This document shows, in pieces, positions 25,746 through 34,742 of a stretch of DNA of 64,000 nucleotides. A program made the position numbers and the translations under genes. Position 1 is the stretch's first letter, and every line of letters begins with the position of its first letter. The stretch is from Thiosocius teredinicola (GTDB taxonomy: Bacteria > Pseudomonadota > Gammaproteobacteria > Chromatiales > Chromatiaceae). The stretch lies in the NCBI RefSeq assembly GCF_002009425.1, contig NZ_CP019936.1, positions 4,265,297 to 4,329,296 on the forward strand. Direction: 5' to 3'. The notes beneath the pieces were generated by a model, which was given only the letters and a program-made list of their open reading frames with translations, did not search any database and was not told the DNA's origin.

Positions 25746-27080
25746 TCAAGCGTTGCCTGTCAGACTGGCCAAGCAACTCTCGATAATATCCAGTCCTTCA
25801 TCGACCTGTTCTTGCGGTGCGGTAATGGGCACCAGCACGCGGATGGCATTGCCATACATCCCGCACGACAGCAGGATCAGCCCCCGTTCGGCGGCCAAGC
25901 CGACTAATTGCCGCGTGAGATCAGGATCGGGCACTCGTTTGCCGGCTTGATCCTTGAACAACTCAATCGCCATCATCGCGCCCAAGCCACGCACGTCGCC
26001 AATACAGGGGTATGACTTGGCCATCGCGTCGAAGCGCTGCGTCAGCCGCTCGCCGAGCGCCAGGCTACGTTCGAACAGGCCTTCTTGCTCGAACACGTCC
26101 AAGGTCGCCAGTCCAGCCGCACAACCCAATGGGCTTCCGGCATAGGTGCCGCCCAGTCCGCCGGGGCCGACGCTATCCATCACGTCCGCGCGTCCCACCA
26201 CGGCGGAGATGGGAAAGCCACCCGCGATGCTCTTGGCCAGAGTGATCAGGTCGGGTACTACCCCGCTGTGCTCGATGGCGAACATCTTCCCGGTGCGCGC
26301 CGCGCCGGCTTGGATCTCATCGGCGATCAGCAGAATCCCGTGCTCGTCGCAGATCTCACGCAGCTTGCGCAGGAACTCGAACGGTGCGACATAGAAACCA
26401 CCCTCGCCTTGGATCGGTTCGACGATGATCGCGGCCACCCGCTTCGCTTCCACGTCGCATTTGAACAGGTTGTTCAGACCGGCCAACGCGTCTTCGATGG
26501 TTACGCCGTGCACTTCCACCGGGAAAGGCGCGTGATAGATCTCGGCAGGGAAAGGTCCAAACCCGATCTTGTATGGGGCGACCTTGCCGGTCAGCGCCAA
26601 CGTCATCGAGGTGCGGCCGTGATAACCGCCGTTGAAGGCGATCACGGCGGGCCTGCCGGTGTAGGCGCGGGCAATTTTCACCGCGTTTTCGACAGCCTCG
26701 GAGCCGGTCGTCAAAAACAAGGTCTTCTTGGCGGCATCACCCGGCGCCATCGCATTCAGGCGCTCTGCCAACGCAACGTAAGGTTCATAAGGCATGACCT
26801 GAAAGCAGGTATGCGTGAAACGCGTCATCTGCTCTTGCACTGCGGCCATGACCTTGGGATGGCAGTGGCCGCTGTTGAGTACGCCGATGCCGCCGGCAAA
26901 ATCAATGTAGCGCTTGCCCTCCACATCCCAGACTTCGGCGTTCAATGCGCGCTCGGCAAACAGCGGATGCATGTTGGCAACGCCTCTTGCCACCGCTTGC
27001 TGGCGCCGCGCCATCAGTGCCTGGTTGCTCGCCGCCGTGTTGTTTGGTTTCGTGCCAACGACATTATCCGTACTGGACAT
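25746..27080 (-). CDS. gabT: 4-aminobutyrate aminotransferase
   Basis: This is a 444-residue PLP enzyme converting GABA and 2-oxoglutarate to succinate semialdehyde and glutamate. The class-III aminotransferase signature is present: GSEAVENAVKIAR (about 127-139), the EPIQGEGG segment (221-228), DEIQAGAARTGK (254-265), and the PLP lysine K283 in LITLAKSIAGG. The length is typical. The ATG overlaps the gabD stop in TAATG, so the two are co-translated. With puuABC in the window it completes putrescine degradation to succinate. Another omega-aminotransferase specificity, such as 5-aminovalerate, cannot be excluded. Confidence 0.92.
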   Translation of the reverse strand: MSSTDNVVGTKPNNTAASNQALMARRQQAVARGVANMHPLFAERALNAEVWDVEGKRYIDFAGGIGVLNSGHCHPKVMAAVQEQMTRFTHTCFQVMPYEPYVALAERLNAMAPGDAAKKTLFLTTGSEAVENAVKIARAYTGRPAVIAFNGGYHGRTSMTLALTGKVAPYKIGFGPFPAEIYHAPFPVEVHGVTIEDALAGLNNLFKCDVEAKRVAAIIVEPIQGEGGFYVAPFEFLRKLREICDEHGILLIADEIQAGAARTGKMFAIEHSGVVPDLITLAKSIAGGFPISAVVGRADVMDSVGPGGLGGTYAGSPLGCAAGLATLDVFEQEGLFERSLALGERLTQRFDAMAKSYPCIGDVRGLGAMMAIELFKDQAGKRVPDPDLTRQLVGLAAERGLILLSCGMYGNAIRVLVPITAPQEQVDEGLDIIESCLASLTGNA

Positions 27081-28537
27081 TAGATACCCCCGATACACAG
27101 GTATTTGATTTCAAGATATTCATCGATGCCGTATTTGGAACCCTCTCGACCAAGGCCTGAGGATTTGACCCCCCCGAATGGCGCCACTTCGGTAGAGATG
27201 ATGCCGGCATTGATGCCGACCATCCCGTATTCGAGCGCTTCTGACACACGCCAGACTCGCGCCAGATCGCGGCTGTAAAAGTAGGCTGCCAATCCGTACT
27301 CGGTGTCATTCGCCATCCGTACGGCCTCGTCCTCATCGCGAAAGCGGAACAGCGGCGCCAGCGGACCGAAGGTCTCTTCGCGCGCAACGCGCATGTCCGG
27401 CAGCACGCCGGTCAAAACAGTAGGTTGGAAAAAGGTGCCGCCCAAGGTATGGCGCGCCCCGCCTGCCAGCACCTTCGCCCCCTTCGTCAGCGCATCGTTG
27501 ATGTGTTGTTCGACTTTGGCAACGGCGTCTTCATTGATCAATGGCCCTTGGGCCACGCCCTCTTCCATACCGTTGCCGACCTTCAGGCGCTGCTCGACCG
27601 TTGCCGCGAATTTTTCAGCGAATTCGTCATAGACGCCGTCCTGCACCAGGAAGCGATTGACGCATACGCAGGTCTGTCCGCTGTTGCGATATTTGGAGGC
27701 CAGCGCCCCTTCCACCGCCGCATCGACATCCGCGTCGTCGAACACGATAAAAGGCGCGTTGCCGCCCAGCTCGAGCGAGACCTTCTTTAGCGTGTCGGCG
27801 CACTGGCGCATCAGCAGTTTGCCGACTTCGGTCGACCCGGTGAAGCTGAGTTTCCGCACGGTCGGATTCGAGGTCAGTTCAGCGCCGATCGGCTGTGCAT
27901 CGCCGGTCACCACGTTCAGCACGCCGGCCGGGATACCGGCGCGTTCGGCCAGTTCGCACAATGCCAACGCCGAAAACGGCGTTTCCAAGGCAGGCTTGAT
28001 CACCATGGTGCAACCGGCAGCCAGCGCGGCACCCGCCTTGCGCGTGATCATGGCGGTGGGAAAGTTCCAAGGCGTGATCGCTGCACAAACCCCGATGGGT
28101 TGTTTGATCACCACAATCCGTTTGTCCGCCTGATGCTGGGGGATCACGTCGCCGTAGGCACGTTTGGCTTCTTCCGAAAACCATTCGATGAACGAAGCGC
28201 CGTAGGCGATTTCGCCACGCGCTTCGGCCAGCGGCTTGCCCTGTTCCGTGGTCATGATGATCGCCAGGTCTTCCTGGTTGGCCAGGATCAGATCGAACCA
28301 CCGACGCATCAGCGAGGCACGTTCTTTCCCCGTCAGTTTCCGCCAAGCCGGCAGAGCCGCCTCGGCGGCGTCGACGGCACGCCGGGTTTCTGCACCGGCA
28401 CAATTCGGCACGCTGCCGATCACTTCACCCGTAGCCGGGTTGGTAATCTCGGCAACGCCTCCGGAGTCGGCCGCATTCCAGACACCGTTGATATAGCATT
28501 GCTGACGGAACAATTTGGTATCGGCAATTGATAACAC
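27080..28537 (-). CDS. gabD: Succinate-semialdehyde dehydrogenase
   Basis: This is a 485-residue aldehyde dehydrogenase that oxidises succinate semialdehyde to succinate, presumably with NADP+. Catalytic residues are E256 in LELGGN and C290 in NSGQTCVCVNRF, a pattern typical of GabD. Other ALDH landmarks are TPWNFP (155-160) and FTGSTEVGK (232-240). It overlaps gabT by one base, forming a GABA-use operon. Family members differ in chain-length preference, but the neighbouring GABA aminotransferase makes this assignment strong. Confidence 0.93.
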   Translation of the reverse strand: MLSIADTKLFRQQCYINGVWNAADSGGVAEITNPATGEVIGSVPNCAGAETRRAVDAAEAALPAWRKLTGKERASLMRRWFDLILANQEDLAIIMTTEQGKPLAEARGEIAYGASFIEWFSEEAKRAYGDVIPQHQADKRIVVIKQPIGVCAAITPWNFPTAMITRKAGAALAAGCTMVIKPALETPFSALALCELAERAGIPAGVLNVVTGDAQPIGAELTSNPTVRKLSFTGSTEVGKLLMRQCADTLKKVSLELGGNAPFIVFDDADVDAAVEGALASKYRNSGQTCVCVNRFLVQDGVYDEFAEKFAATVEQRLKVGNGMEEGVAQGPLINEDAVAKVEQHINDALTKGAKVLAGGARHTLGGTFFQPTVLTGVLPDMRVAREETFGPLAPLFRFRDEDEAVRMANDTEYGLAAYFYSRDLARVWRVSEALEYGMVGINAGIISTEVAPFGGVKSSGLGREGSKYGIDEYLEIKYLCIGGI

Positions 28538-28949
28538 CTGATCAGCCTCCCCAGGTTTTCGGCTGGCACATCAAAGCCGCAACTTACTCCAGTCGCACGC
28601 TTTCAGCACCAGAAAGTTAGTCTGTTTTGCGGTCGGTGAGAACGCCACCGAATTGCCCTTACCCGACCCTCTACGCTGGGCTCGTCGACGAGTATCGGCT
28701 CCGCCGGAATGGCTTGGCGGTCGGACTGACGCGCGGTGCGCGTGAACCGCCTCCGGAATGCAAAGTTCAGCCGCCATTTATTTTGCTGGAGGTATTCCCC
28801 AAGCACACCCGTTGCCCGTAATCTTCTGCGCCAGTTGACTCAAACGTGCACGCGCAGTTCCCTTTGGATATTGCTGCCGTTGCCAACAGGCAACCCACGT
28901 TTGTTCGGCCAGGTTTCTGATCTCTTCGGCTTGTTTTGGAGGGTGCAGC
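28538..28949. other. Divergent promoter region between gabD and puuB
   Basis: These 412 bases should contain promoters for gabD-gabT on the minus strand and puuB on the plus strand. GGAGGG lies about eight bases ahead of the puuB ATG. I see no clear operator or coding sequence; a regulator such as PuuR is not encoded nearby. Confidence 0.4.
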
Positions 28950-30233
28950 ATGCTGCCCAGCGCTTATCCGGCTTCTTACTACGCGGCCTCGGCCAACGAA
29001 AACTGCGTCCGCCCGAGTTTGCAGGGCGAGATGGCCAGCGATATCTGCGTGATCGGCGCCGGCTTTACCGGCCTATCCAGCGCCTTGCATCTGGCCGAGA
29101 GCGGCTTCGAGGTCACCGTGTTGGAAGCCGACCGGATCGGCTTCGGCGCCTCTGGACGCAACGGTGGCCAGATCGTCAACGGCTTTAGCCGCGACATTGA
29201 TTTCATCGAAAAGCACTATGGCAAGACCACCGCCGACGCCATGGGCGGCATGGCCTTCGAAGGCGCAAACATCATTCGCCGCATCGTCGATCAGTATGCG
29301 ATCAACTGCGATTTGAAGCCCGGCGGCATCTTCGCGGCCTGCAATGCCAAGCAGATGCGCGAGTTGGAAGGTCAACAGCGTTTGTGGGAATCCTACGGGC
29401 ACACGCAGCTGCAGTTACTCAGTGCCGACGACCTCAGGGCCTACGTCGACTCAGATCGCTATCGCGGCGGATTGCTCGATCACTCTGGCGGCCACTTCCA
29501 CCCGCTCAATCTGACCCTGGGCGAGGCCGATGCGATCGAATCGCTCGGCGGCAGCATCTTTGAGGCATCGCCGGTGGTGCGCATCGAAGCGGGCAAAACG
29601 GTCAAAGTCCACACCGAGAGTGGCAGCGTCAGCGCGCAATTTGTCGTGGTCGCCGGCAATGCCTACCAGACGGGCCTGTTGCCGCAACAGGAAAGAAAGT
29701 CGATGCCCTGCGGCACACAGATCATCACTACCGAACCGTTGCCTGCCGATGTGGCGCAGGCCCTGCTGCCGCATGATCACTGCGTCGAGGATTGCAACTA
29801 CCTGCTCGACTACTACCGGCTGTCTGCCGACCGGCGTTTGATCTACGGCGGCGGCGTCAACTACGGCGCACGTGAACCCGAAAGCATCGAGTCATTGATC
29901 GTGCCGAAGATGTTGAAGACCTTCCCGCACCTGAAAGGGGTGAAGGTTGACTATGCCTGGACCGGCAACTTTCTGCTGACGCTGATGCGCCTGCCGCAGT
30001 TCGGCCGGATTGGAGACGACGTCTACTACGCGCAGGGATACAGCGGCCACGGCCTGACCTCGACGCACTTGGCCGGCAAGGTGATCAGCGAGGCGATTCG
30101 GGGGCAGGCGCAGCGCTTCGATGTGTTTGCCGGGCTGCCGCAATACCCTTTCCCCGGTGGACGCCTGTTGCGTGTCCCTTACACCGCACTCGGCGCCTGG
30201 TACTACGATCTGCGCGATCGCCTCGGTATTTAA
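28950..30233 (+). CDS. puuB: Gamma-glutamylputrescine oxidase
   Basis: This is a 427-residue FAD-dependent amine oxidase of the DAO family. It oxidises gamma-glutamylputrescine to gamma-glutamyl-gamma-aminobutyraldehyde with release of ammonia and hydrogen peroxide. The dinucleotide motif VIGAGFTGLSSALHLAE is at about residues 33-49, and FGASGRNGGQIVNGF follows at 67-81, a typical PuuB segment. Length matches E. coli PuuB (426). Its 3' end overlaps the convergent amidotransferase gene by four bases. The product feeds puuC. Sarcosine-oxidase-like relatives share the fold, but the neighbours and the GRNGGQ motif support puuB. Confidence 0.9.
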   Translation: MLPSAYPASYYAASANENCVRPSLQGEMASDICVIGAGFTGLSSALHLAESGFEVTVLEADRIGFGASGRNGGQIVNGFSRDIDFIEKHYGKTTADAMGGMAFEGANIIRRIVDQYAINCDLKPGGIFAACNAKQMRELEGQQRLWESYGHTQLQLLSADDLRAYVDSDRYRGGLLDHSGGHFHPLNLTLGEADAIESLGGSIFEASPVVRIEAGKTVKVHTESGSVSAQFVVVAGNAYQTGLLPQQERKSMPCGTQIITTEPLPADVAQALLPHDHCVEDCNYLLDYYRLSADRRLIYGGGVNYGAREPESIESLIVPKMLKTFPHLKGVKVDYAWTGNFLLTLMRLPQFGRIGDDVYYAQGYSGHGLTSTHLAGKVISEAIRGQAQRFDVFAGLPQYPFPGGRLLRVPYTALGAWYYDLRDRLGI

Positions 30234-30949
30234 GGGCTACGCGTCAGAAAACGCGCCAGCCAAGCGGCTACGGCAGCAGAATCCGTGCTGTCTCTTGCCT
30301 GGCGCAGGGTCGCCAGGCCCTGCTCTGCATCTTCGTCGGGGATCGCCTGGCCTTTTCTGAGCGCGATCAAAAGGTATTCATAAGCCAGCGAAAACTCCGG
30401 ATGGGCCTGTATCGTCAGAATGCGATCGCCATAGGCCAGCACCGCGTAAGGACAGAATTCCGACGAGGCCACGACCTCTGCAGCCTCCGGCTTGACCACC
30501 ACCTGATCGCGATGAAAGGCATTCAAGGTCAACGCAGCCGGCACTCCCGCGCTTTGCTGCCACGGACCGACCATCTGGTAACGATGCAGGCCCACGCCCC
30601 AACCGTTGGCACTCTGCTCCACGCGTCCGCCGAGCGCTTCAGCCACGATCTGGTGACCGAAACAGATACCGACCATTGGCCGCTGAGATTCCCATATCTG
30701 CCGGATCAGCGCTTTGAGCCGATGGATCCACGGCAGATCCTCGTAGGCGCTGGACTTGGAGCCAGTGATCAGCCAGGCATCGCAATCGCTCGCTGCGACC
30801 GGAAACACCCCGTCACGCACATCGTAGGTCTCGAAGCTGACGTCCGCGATCTCAGGGAGCAATAACTCCCTGAGCATATCGGCATAGCTGCCAAAGTCGT
30901 CGAGCAGTTCGTCGGGCGTGATACCGGTCGCGAGGATGCCGATTTTCAT
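30230..30949 (-). CDS. GuaA-like class I glutamine amidotransferase in the putrescine locus
   Basis: This is a 239-residue cytosolic amidotransferase or hydrolase. The catalytic triad is C96 in GICFGHQ, H183 and E185 in QAHPEF. The overall pattern follows the GMP-synthase-like glutaminase group and not the peptidase C26 group to which E. coli PuuD belongs. It starts 12 bases after puuA and is surely co-transcribed with it. I infer that it hydrolyses gamma-glutamyl-GABA to glutamate and GABA, replacing PuuD, or supplies another gamma-glutamyl hydrolase function. No sequence evidence proves the substrate. Confidence 0.8.
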   Translation of the reverse strand: MKIGILATGITPDELLDDFGSYADMLRELLLPEIADVSFETYDVRDGVFPVAASDCDAWLITGSKSSAYEDLPWIHRLKALIRQIWESQRPMVGICFGHQIVAEALGGRVEQSANGWGVGLHRYQMVGPWQQSAGVPAALTLNAFHRDQVVVKPEAAEVVASSEFCPYAVLAYGDRILTIQAHPEFSLAYEYLLIALRKGQAIPDEDAEQGLATLRQARDSTDSAAVAAWLARFLTRSP

Positions 30950-30961
30950 ATGCTGACCCGG

Positions 30962-32302
30962 TTACAGAAGGCCCAGATAGGCCTCGTATTCGACGTCGGT
31001 GATACGCTTATTCAGCGTCTGTTGCTCCTGACGTTTGGCCGCCGTGTAGACACGCACAAACTCCTCACCCAGGTAGTGGTCCAATACCGTACTGGCTTCA
31101 AACTTGTCGGTCGCCGACTCCCAAGTGGGCGGCAACTCCGGCGCCTCCATGTCCGTGCTGTAGGCGTCGCCCACCACCTGTCGCGGCGGCATCAGCTTGT
31201 TCTCGATCCCATACAAGGCACCGGCCAGTACCGAGGCCAGCACCAGGTAAGGATTGGCATCCGCGCCGGGCACTCTTTGCTCGATGCGCCGCGCAATACC
31301 GGGGCTCTCGGGGATGCGCACCGCGGTAGTGCGATTCTCGTAGCCCCAGGTCGCCGATGTCGGCGCATGACAGCCACGGAAGAAACGACGATACGAGTTC
31401 AGGTGTGGCGCAAAGATCAACATGCAATCAGGCATCGTGTGTATCAGACCCGCCACCGCGTGCATCAAGGTATCGCTGCCCTGCTCGGTGCCATCGTCGA
31501 ATACGTTGCGGCCGTTTTCATCCAACAGGCTGAAATGCACGTGAAAGCCATTGCCGCTGTGTTCGCCGTAGGGTTTCGCCATGAAGGTGGCGGCATAACC
31601 GTGGTTGCGGGCCACACCTTTAACCAGACGCTTGAACATCACGGCCTGATCAGCCGCCTTGACCGCGTCATTGATGTGATTGAGATTGATCTCGAACTGA
31701 CCGGGGCCCATCTCGGCGGTAATCGAATCCGCCGGGATCTCTTGAATGACACAGGCCTCGCGCACGTCGGCGAGAAACTCCGAAAAACCGTCCATCTCGT
31801 CGATCGAGTAGCCCTCGGTCTGGGTCATGCGCCGGCCGCGACCGTCGCCCAGCGCCGGCTCGATCGGCCGACCGGCACCCTCGGATTCGCCGTCGAGCAG
31901 ATAGAACTCCAGCTCAGTCGCCATCACCGGCGTGAGGTTCAATGCCTGAAAGCGCTGCAGCACCCCAAGCAGGACCTGTCGCGCATCCGCCGCGAAAGGT
32001 GTGCCATCCGGGTTGTACATCATCGCCATCAGCTGTCGATGGGGGAGTTCCAGCCAGGGGACAGGCGTTGCCTGGTCAGCGACCGGCCAACAGATGCCGT
32101 CGCTGTCGCCGGTCTCGAAAACCAGACCGTTGTCGTGCACGTCACTGCCCCAGAAATCAAAACCCACCACCGAACGTGGCAGCTTGACGCCGTCTTTCAT
32201 CACCTTTTTCAGTGCACTGGCCGGCAGACGTTTGCCGCGCAGGTTACCGTTCAGGTCCACAATAAACAGGTCGAATTCGCTATCGTCTTTTGCATCCATC
32301 AT
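30962..32302 (-). CDS. puuA: Gamma-glutamylputrescine synthetase (glutamine synthetase family)
   Basis: This is a 446-residue member of the glutamine synthetase family that ligates glutamate to putrescine with ATP, the first step of the Puu pathway. Family features are the N-terminal beta-grasp part, TELEFYL around residue 135 (metal-binding glutamate), NGFHVHFSL near 250, and RRIEQRVPGADANPYL near 350. The GS adenylylation tyrosine region is absent, consistent with a ligase other than GlnA. ATG 32302 has AGAGGACGAG directly upstream; an in-frame GTG or ATG farther up is less likely. It is followed after 12 bases by the amidotransferase gene. Confidence 0.88.
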   Translation of the reverse strand: MMDAKDDSEFDLFIVDLNGNLRGKRLPASALKKVMKDGVKLPRSVVGFDFWGSDVHDNGLVFETGDSDGICWPVADQATPVPWLELPHRQLMAMMYNPDGTPFAADARQVLLGVLQRFQALNLTPVMATELEFYLLDGESEGAGRPIEPALGDGRGRRMTQTEGYSIDEMDGFSEFLADVREACVIQEIPADSITAEMGPGQFEINLNHINDAVKAADQAVMFKRLVKGVARNHGYAATFMAKPYGEHSGNGFHVHFSLLDENGRNVFDDGTEQGSDTLMHAVAGLIHTMPDCMLIFAPHLNSYRRFFRGCHAPTSATWGYENRTTAVRIPESPGIARRIEQRVPGADANPYLVLASVLAGALYGIENKLMPPRQVVGDAYSTDMEAPELPPTWESATDKFEASTVLDHYLGEEFVRVYTAAKRQEQQTLNKRITDVEYEAYLGLL

Positions 32303-32657
32303 CTCGTCCTCTGGACCTGCGCGTAGCAGATCCCCCAATTCTGTGACATTAGCGAATTGCGAGCGGCGCGTCTCTATCGACAGAAGGCGGTCGGCGCCTT
32401 GCGGTTCACAACAGATTGTTTATAGCCCTGGTTTGGGATCTTCGACCACGATTTTTGCAGGATTATTTGACGGTGAAAGCCGGCGATCCTGGCGACGTGC
32501 TACGGCAGGCTACGGCGCGCAGAAGTTGTCTGCCCTTCCGACTGCCTCGAGCCGCCCTGCGCTACTGCTTGCTCGCTGTGCAACACGAACAGACCGACAA
32601 CAGGCGTTTACTGAACGAGTCCAGCAGCCAAGTCTGGCCGGCCTGGCCGCCAGACGG
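32303..32657. other. Intergenic region between puuC and puuA
   Basis: These 355 bases lie between two genes of the same strand. A TATAAA sequence occurs near 32420 on the minus strand and could be a -10 element for puuA, but the -35 is poor. I see no gene. Confidence 0.35.
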
Positions 32658-34145
32658 TCACAGACTGATCCAGACCGCCTTCACGTCGGTGTATTTCTCC
32701 AGCGAATGCAGCGATTTGTCGCGTCCGTTTCCGGAGGCCTTGACCCCACCAAAGGGCATCAGGGAGTCGCCGCCGCCCCAGCCGTTCACCCAGACCATGC
32801 CGCTCTCGATCGCACCGCTGACCCGATGCGCACGCGACAGGTCGCTGGTCCACACCGATGCACCCAGTCCGTAGATGGTGTCGTTGGCGAGCTCAACCGC
32901 CTCCGCTTCGGTGGCGAACCCCGCAACCGCCAGCACCGGGCCGAATATCTCCTCCTGGACAAAAACCATATCGCTGCGCGCGTCGTCGATGATCGTAGGT
33001 TTGACGAAAAACCCCTGCCCCTGCACATACTCGGGTAGCCCGCCGGTCAATACCGATCCGCCCTGATCGATCGCGGATTGCACATAGCGCTCGATCGTCG
33101 CCAACTGGGTGGCGTCGATCACCGCCCCCATCTTGGTTTCTGGATCCAGGGGATCGCCAACGCGGTAGTCGGCAGCCACCTGCAGCAACTGGTCGAGGAA
33201 GGCCTGCTTGATGCCGTTTTGCAGGTAGAGGCGCGAACAGGCGATGCACATCTCACCTTGGTTGGAGAAGATCGACGCCGCGGCAACCCTGGCCGCAGCC
33301 GCCAGGTCGGAACAGTCATCGAACACCAGCATCGGCGACTTGCCACCCGCCTCGATCAACACGCGCTTCAGATTGGATTGCCCGGCATACTGCAGCAACA
33401 TACCGGCGACACGGCTCGAGCCGGTAAATGTCAGTACCCGCACGTCGTGGTGCAGTGCCAGTGCCTTGCCGGCGACCTCACCCAGGCCCGGCACAACGTT
33501 CAACACACCATCCGGCAGACCGGCTTCGGTTGCCAGTTCCGCCAGGCGCAACATGCTGAGCGACGCTTTTTCCGACGGCTTGATGACCACGGAATTGCCG
33601 GCGGCCAATGCCGGAGCCAGCTTCCAGGTCGCCATCAGCAAGGGATAGTTCCAAGGCGTAATCGCGCCTACCACGCCAACCGGCTGATGACTGATCAGCC
33701 CCAGCGTGTGGGCTGCCGTCGGGGCAATTTCGCCGTACAACTTGTCGATGGCCTCGGCCGTCCAGCGCCAACAATCGAGTGACTCCGGAATATCCACGGT
33801 CACCATCTCGGCGATAGGCTTGCCCACATCCAGGGAATCGAGCAACGCGAACTCGTCGTGATGCTGTTCCAACAAGTCCGCCAGACGCAACAGGACGCGC
33901 TTACGTTCAGCCGGGGATATCTTCGACCAGGTACCGGCGCGGAACGCACGTAAGCCGCTGGCGACCGCAGCGTCCACGTCTTCTTGGCCACAGCTGGCCA
34001 CATCCACCAGCCACTGTTCGGTCGCGGGATTGATCGAGCGAAACGTGTCGCCGCTCAACGCGGGCCTGAATCCACCGTCGATATAAGCCTGGCCGTGCAG
34101 ACGCAGCTCGCCTGCAAGGGCTTTCCATTCACTCGCCTGTTTCAT
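32658..34145 (-). CDS. puuC: Gamma-glutamyl-gamma-aminobutyraldehyde dehydrogenase
   Basis: This is a 495-residue aldehyde dehydrogenase. E265 in IEAGGKSP and C300 in NQGEMCIACSR are the catalytic pair, and the EAGGKS form, rather than ELGGK, is typical of PuuC-like enzymes. Other landmarks are TPWNYP (163-168) and FTGSSRVAG (240-248). It would oxidise gamma-glutamyl-gamma-aminobutyraldehyde made by puuB, using NAD(P)+. It lies upstream of puuA on the same strand. Betaine-aldehyde-type substrates cannot be excluded by sequence alone, but the locus supports the Puu role. Confidence 0.88.
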   Translation of the reverse strand: MKQASEWKALAGELRLHGQAYIDGGFRPALSGDTFRSINPATEQWLVDVASCGQEDVDAAVASGLRAFRAGTWSKISPAERKRVLLRLADLLEQHHDEFALLDSLDVGKPIAEMVTVDIPESLDCWRWTAEAIDKLYGEIAPTAAHTLGLISHQPVGVVGAITPWNYPLLMATWKLAPALAAGNSVVIKPSEKASLSMLRLAELATEAGLPDGVLNVVPGLGEVAGKALALHHDVRVLTFTGSSRVAGMLLQYAGQSNLKRVLIEAGGKSPMLVFDDCSDLAAAARVAAASIFSNQGEMCIACSRLYLQNGIKQAFLDQLLQVAADYRVGDPLDPETKMGAVIDATQLATIERYVQSAIDQGGSVLTGGLPEYVQGQGFFVKPTIIDDARSDMVFVQEEIFGPVLAVAGFATEAEAVELANDTIYGLGASVWTSDLSRAHRVSGAIESGMVWVNGWGGGDSLMPFGGVKASGNGRDKSLHSLEKYTDVKAVWISL

Positions 34146-34742
34146 CGTTTTCGCCTCAGGTGGGGTTGCGTCATTGCGCGCAGACTAGCGCGCATTTGAG
34201 ATTGAGGGGAGTGTTTTCGGTGCGAGTCGATGCATGCTTCCGGGTAGCAACACCCCAGCTGCTGACGCTGGCAGCCGACAACGCGAATGCTCCGAGTGTT
34301 CCGTGACAATCCCTTCGCAATTGTCTGAACTGTCGAGCTCTCAATAGATTGGTCGCTTGTGTCATCGCCCCGTTAAGAGGTTCAGCCGACAGGATTGAGC
34401 AATAGGGTTATCCGCGGATTATGCGGAGAGGGAGATGTGAACCCCGATGCCATCGACAACTTCGACTGCAGCATTCCAAACTCCAGCCCCCTATCCGGCA
34501 CTTGGGGCACATGTCTAAGATTTTTCCCCTCACGCCTTTGAGGCACCACCGATCGGCTGTAGCCACTCCACATGCAGCGGGAAACACACCCGGCTCGGTG
34601 AATCAACCCGATATTCACCGGTGATAGAGGAACTGAGCATCTTGACACGAAAAGCCCGCCCCGTTTATTGCTATTCGCGCTGATTCGGCTCTCAATTCGA
34701 AGTCGAATCACGTTCTCCACACCATTTACTCAGGAGTGAACA
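34146..34742. other. Intergenic region, possible mobile-element remnant
   Basis: About 600 bases lie between divergent puuC and the carbonic anhydrase gene. A segment near 34405-34432 contains TTATCCGCGGATTATGCGG with an ATCCGCGGAT palindrome, of a kind seen at recombination-associated elements, but no recombinase or terminal repeats can be shown. The ribosome site AGGAG serves the next gene. No coding sequence is supported. Confidence 0.35.

Noticed and set aside
34405-34432. Palindromic TTATCCGCGGATTATGCGG segment as a mobile-element end
   Set aside because: No recombinase, matching terminal repeat or target duplication can be found nearby.
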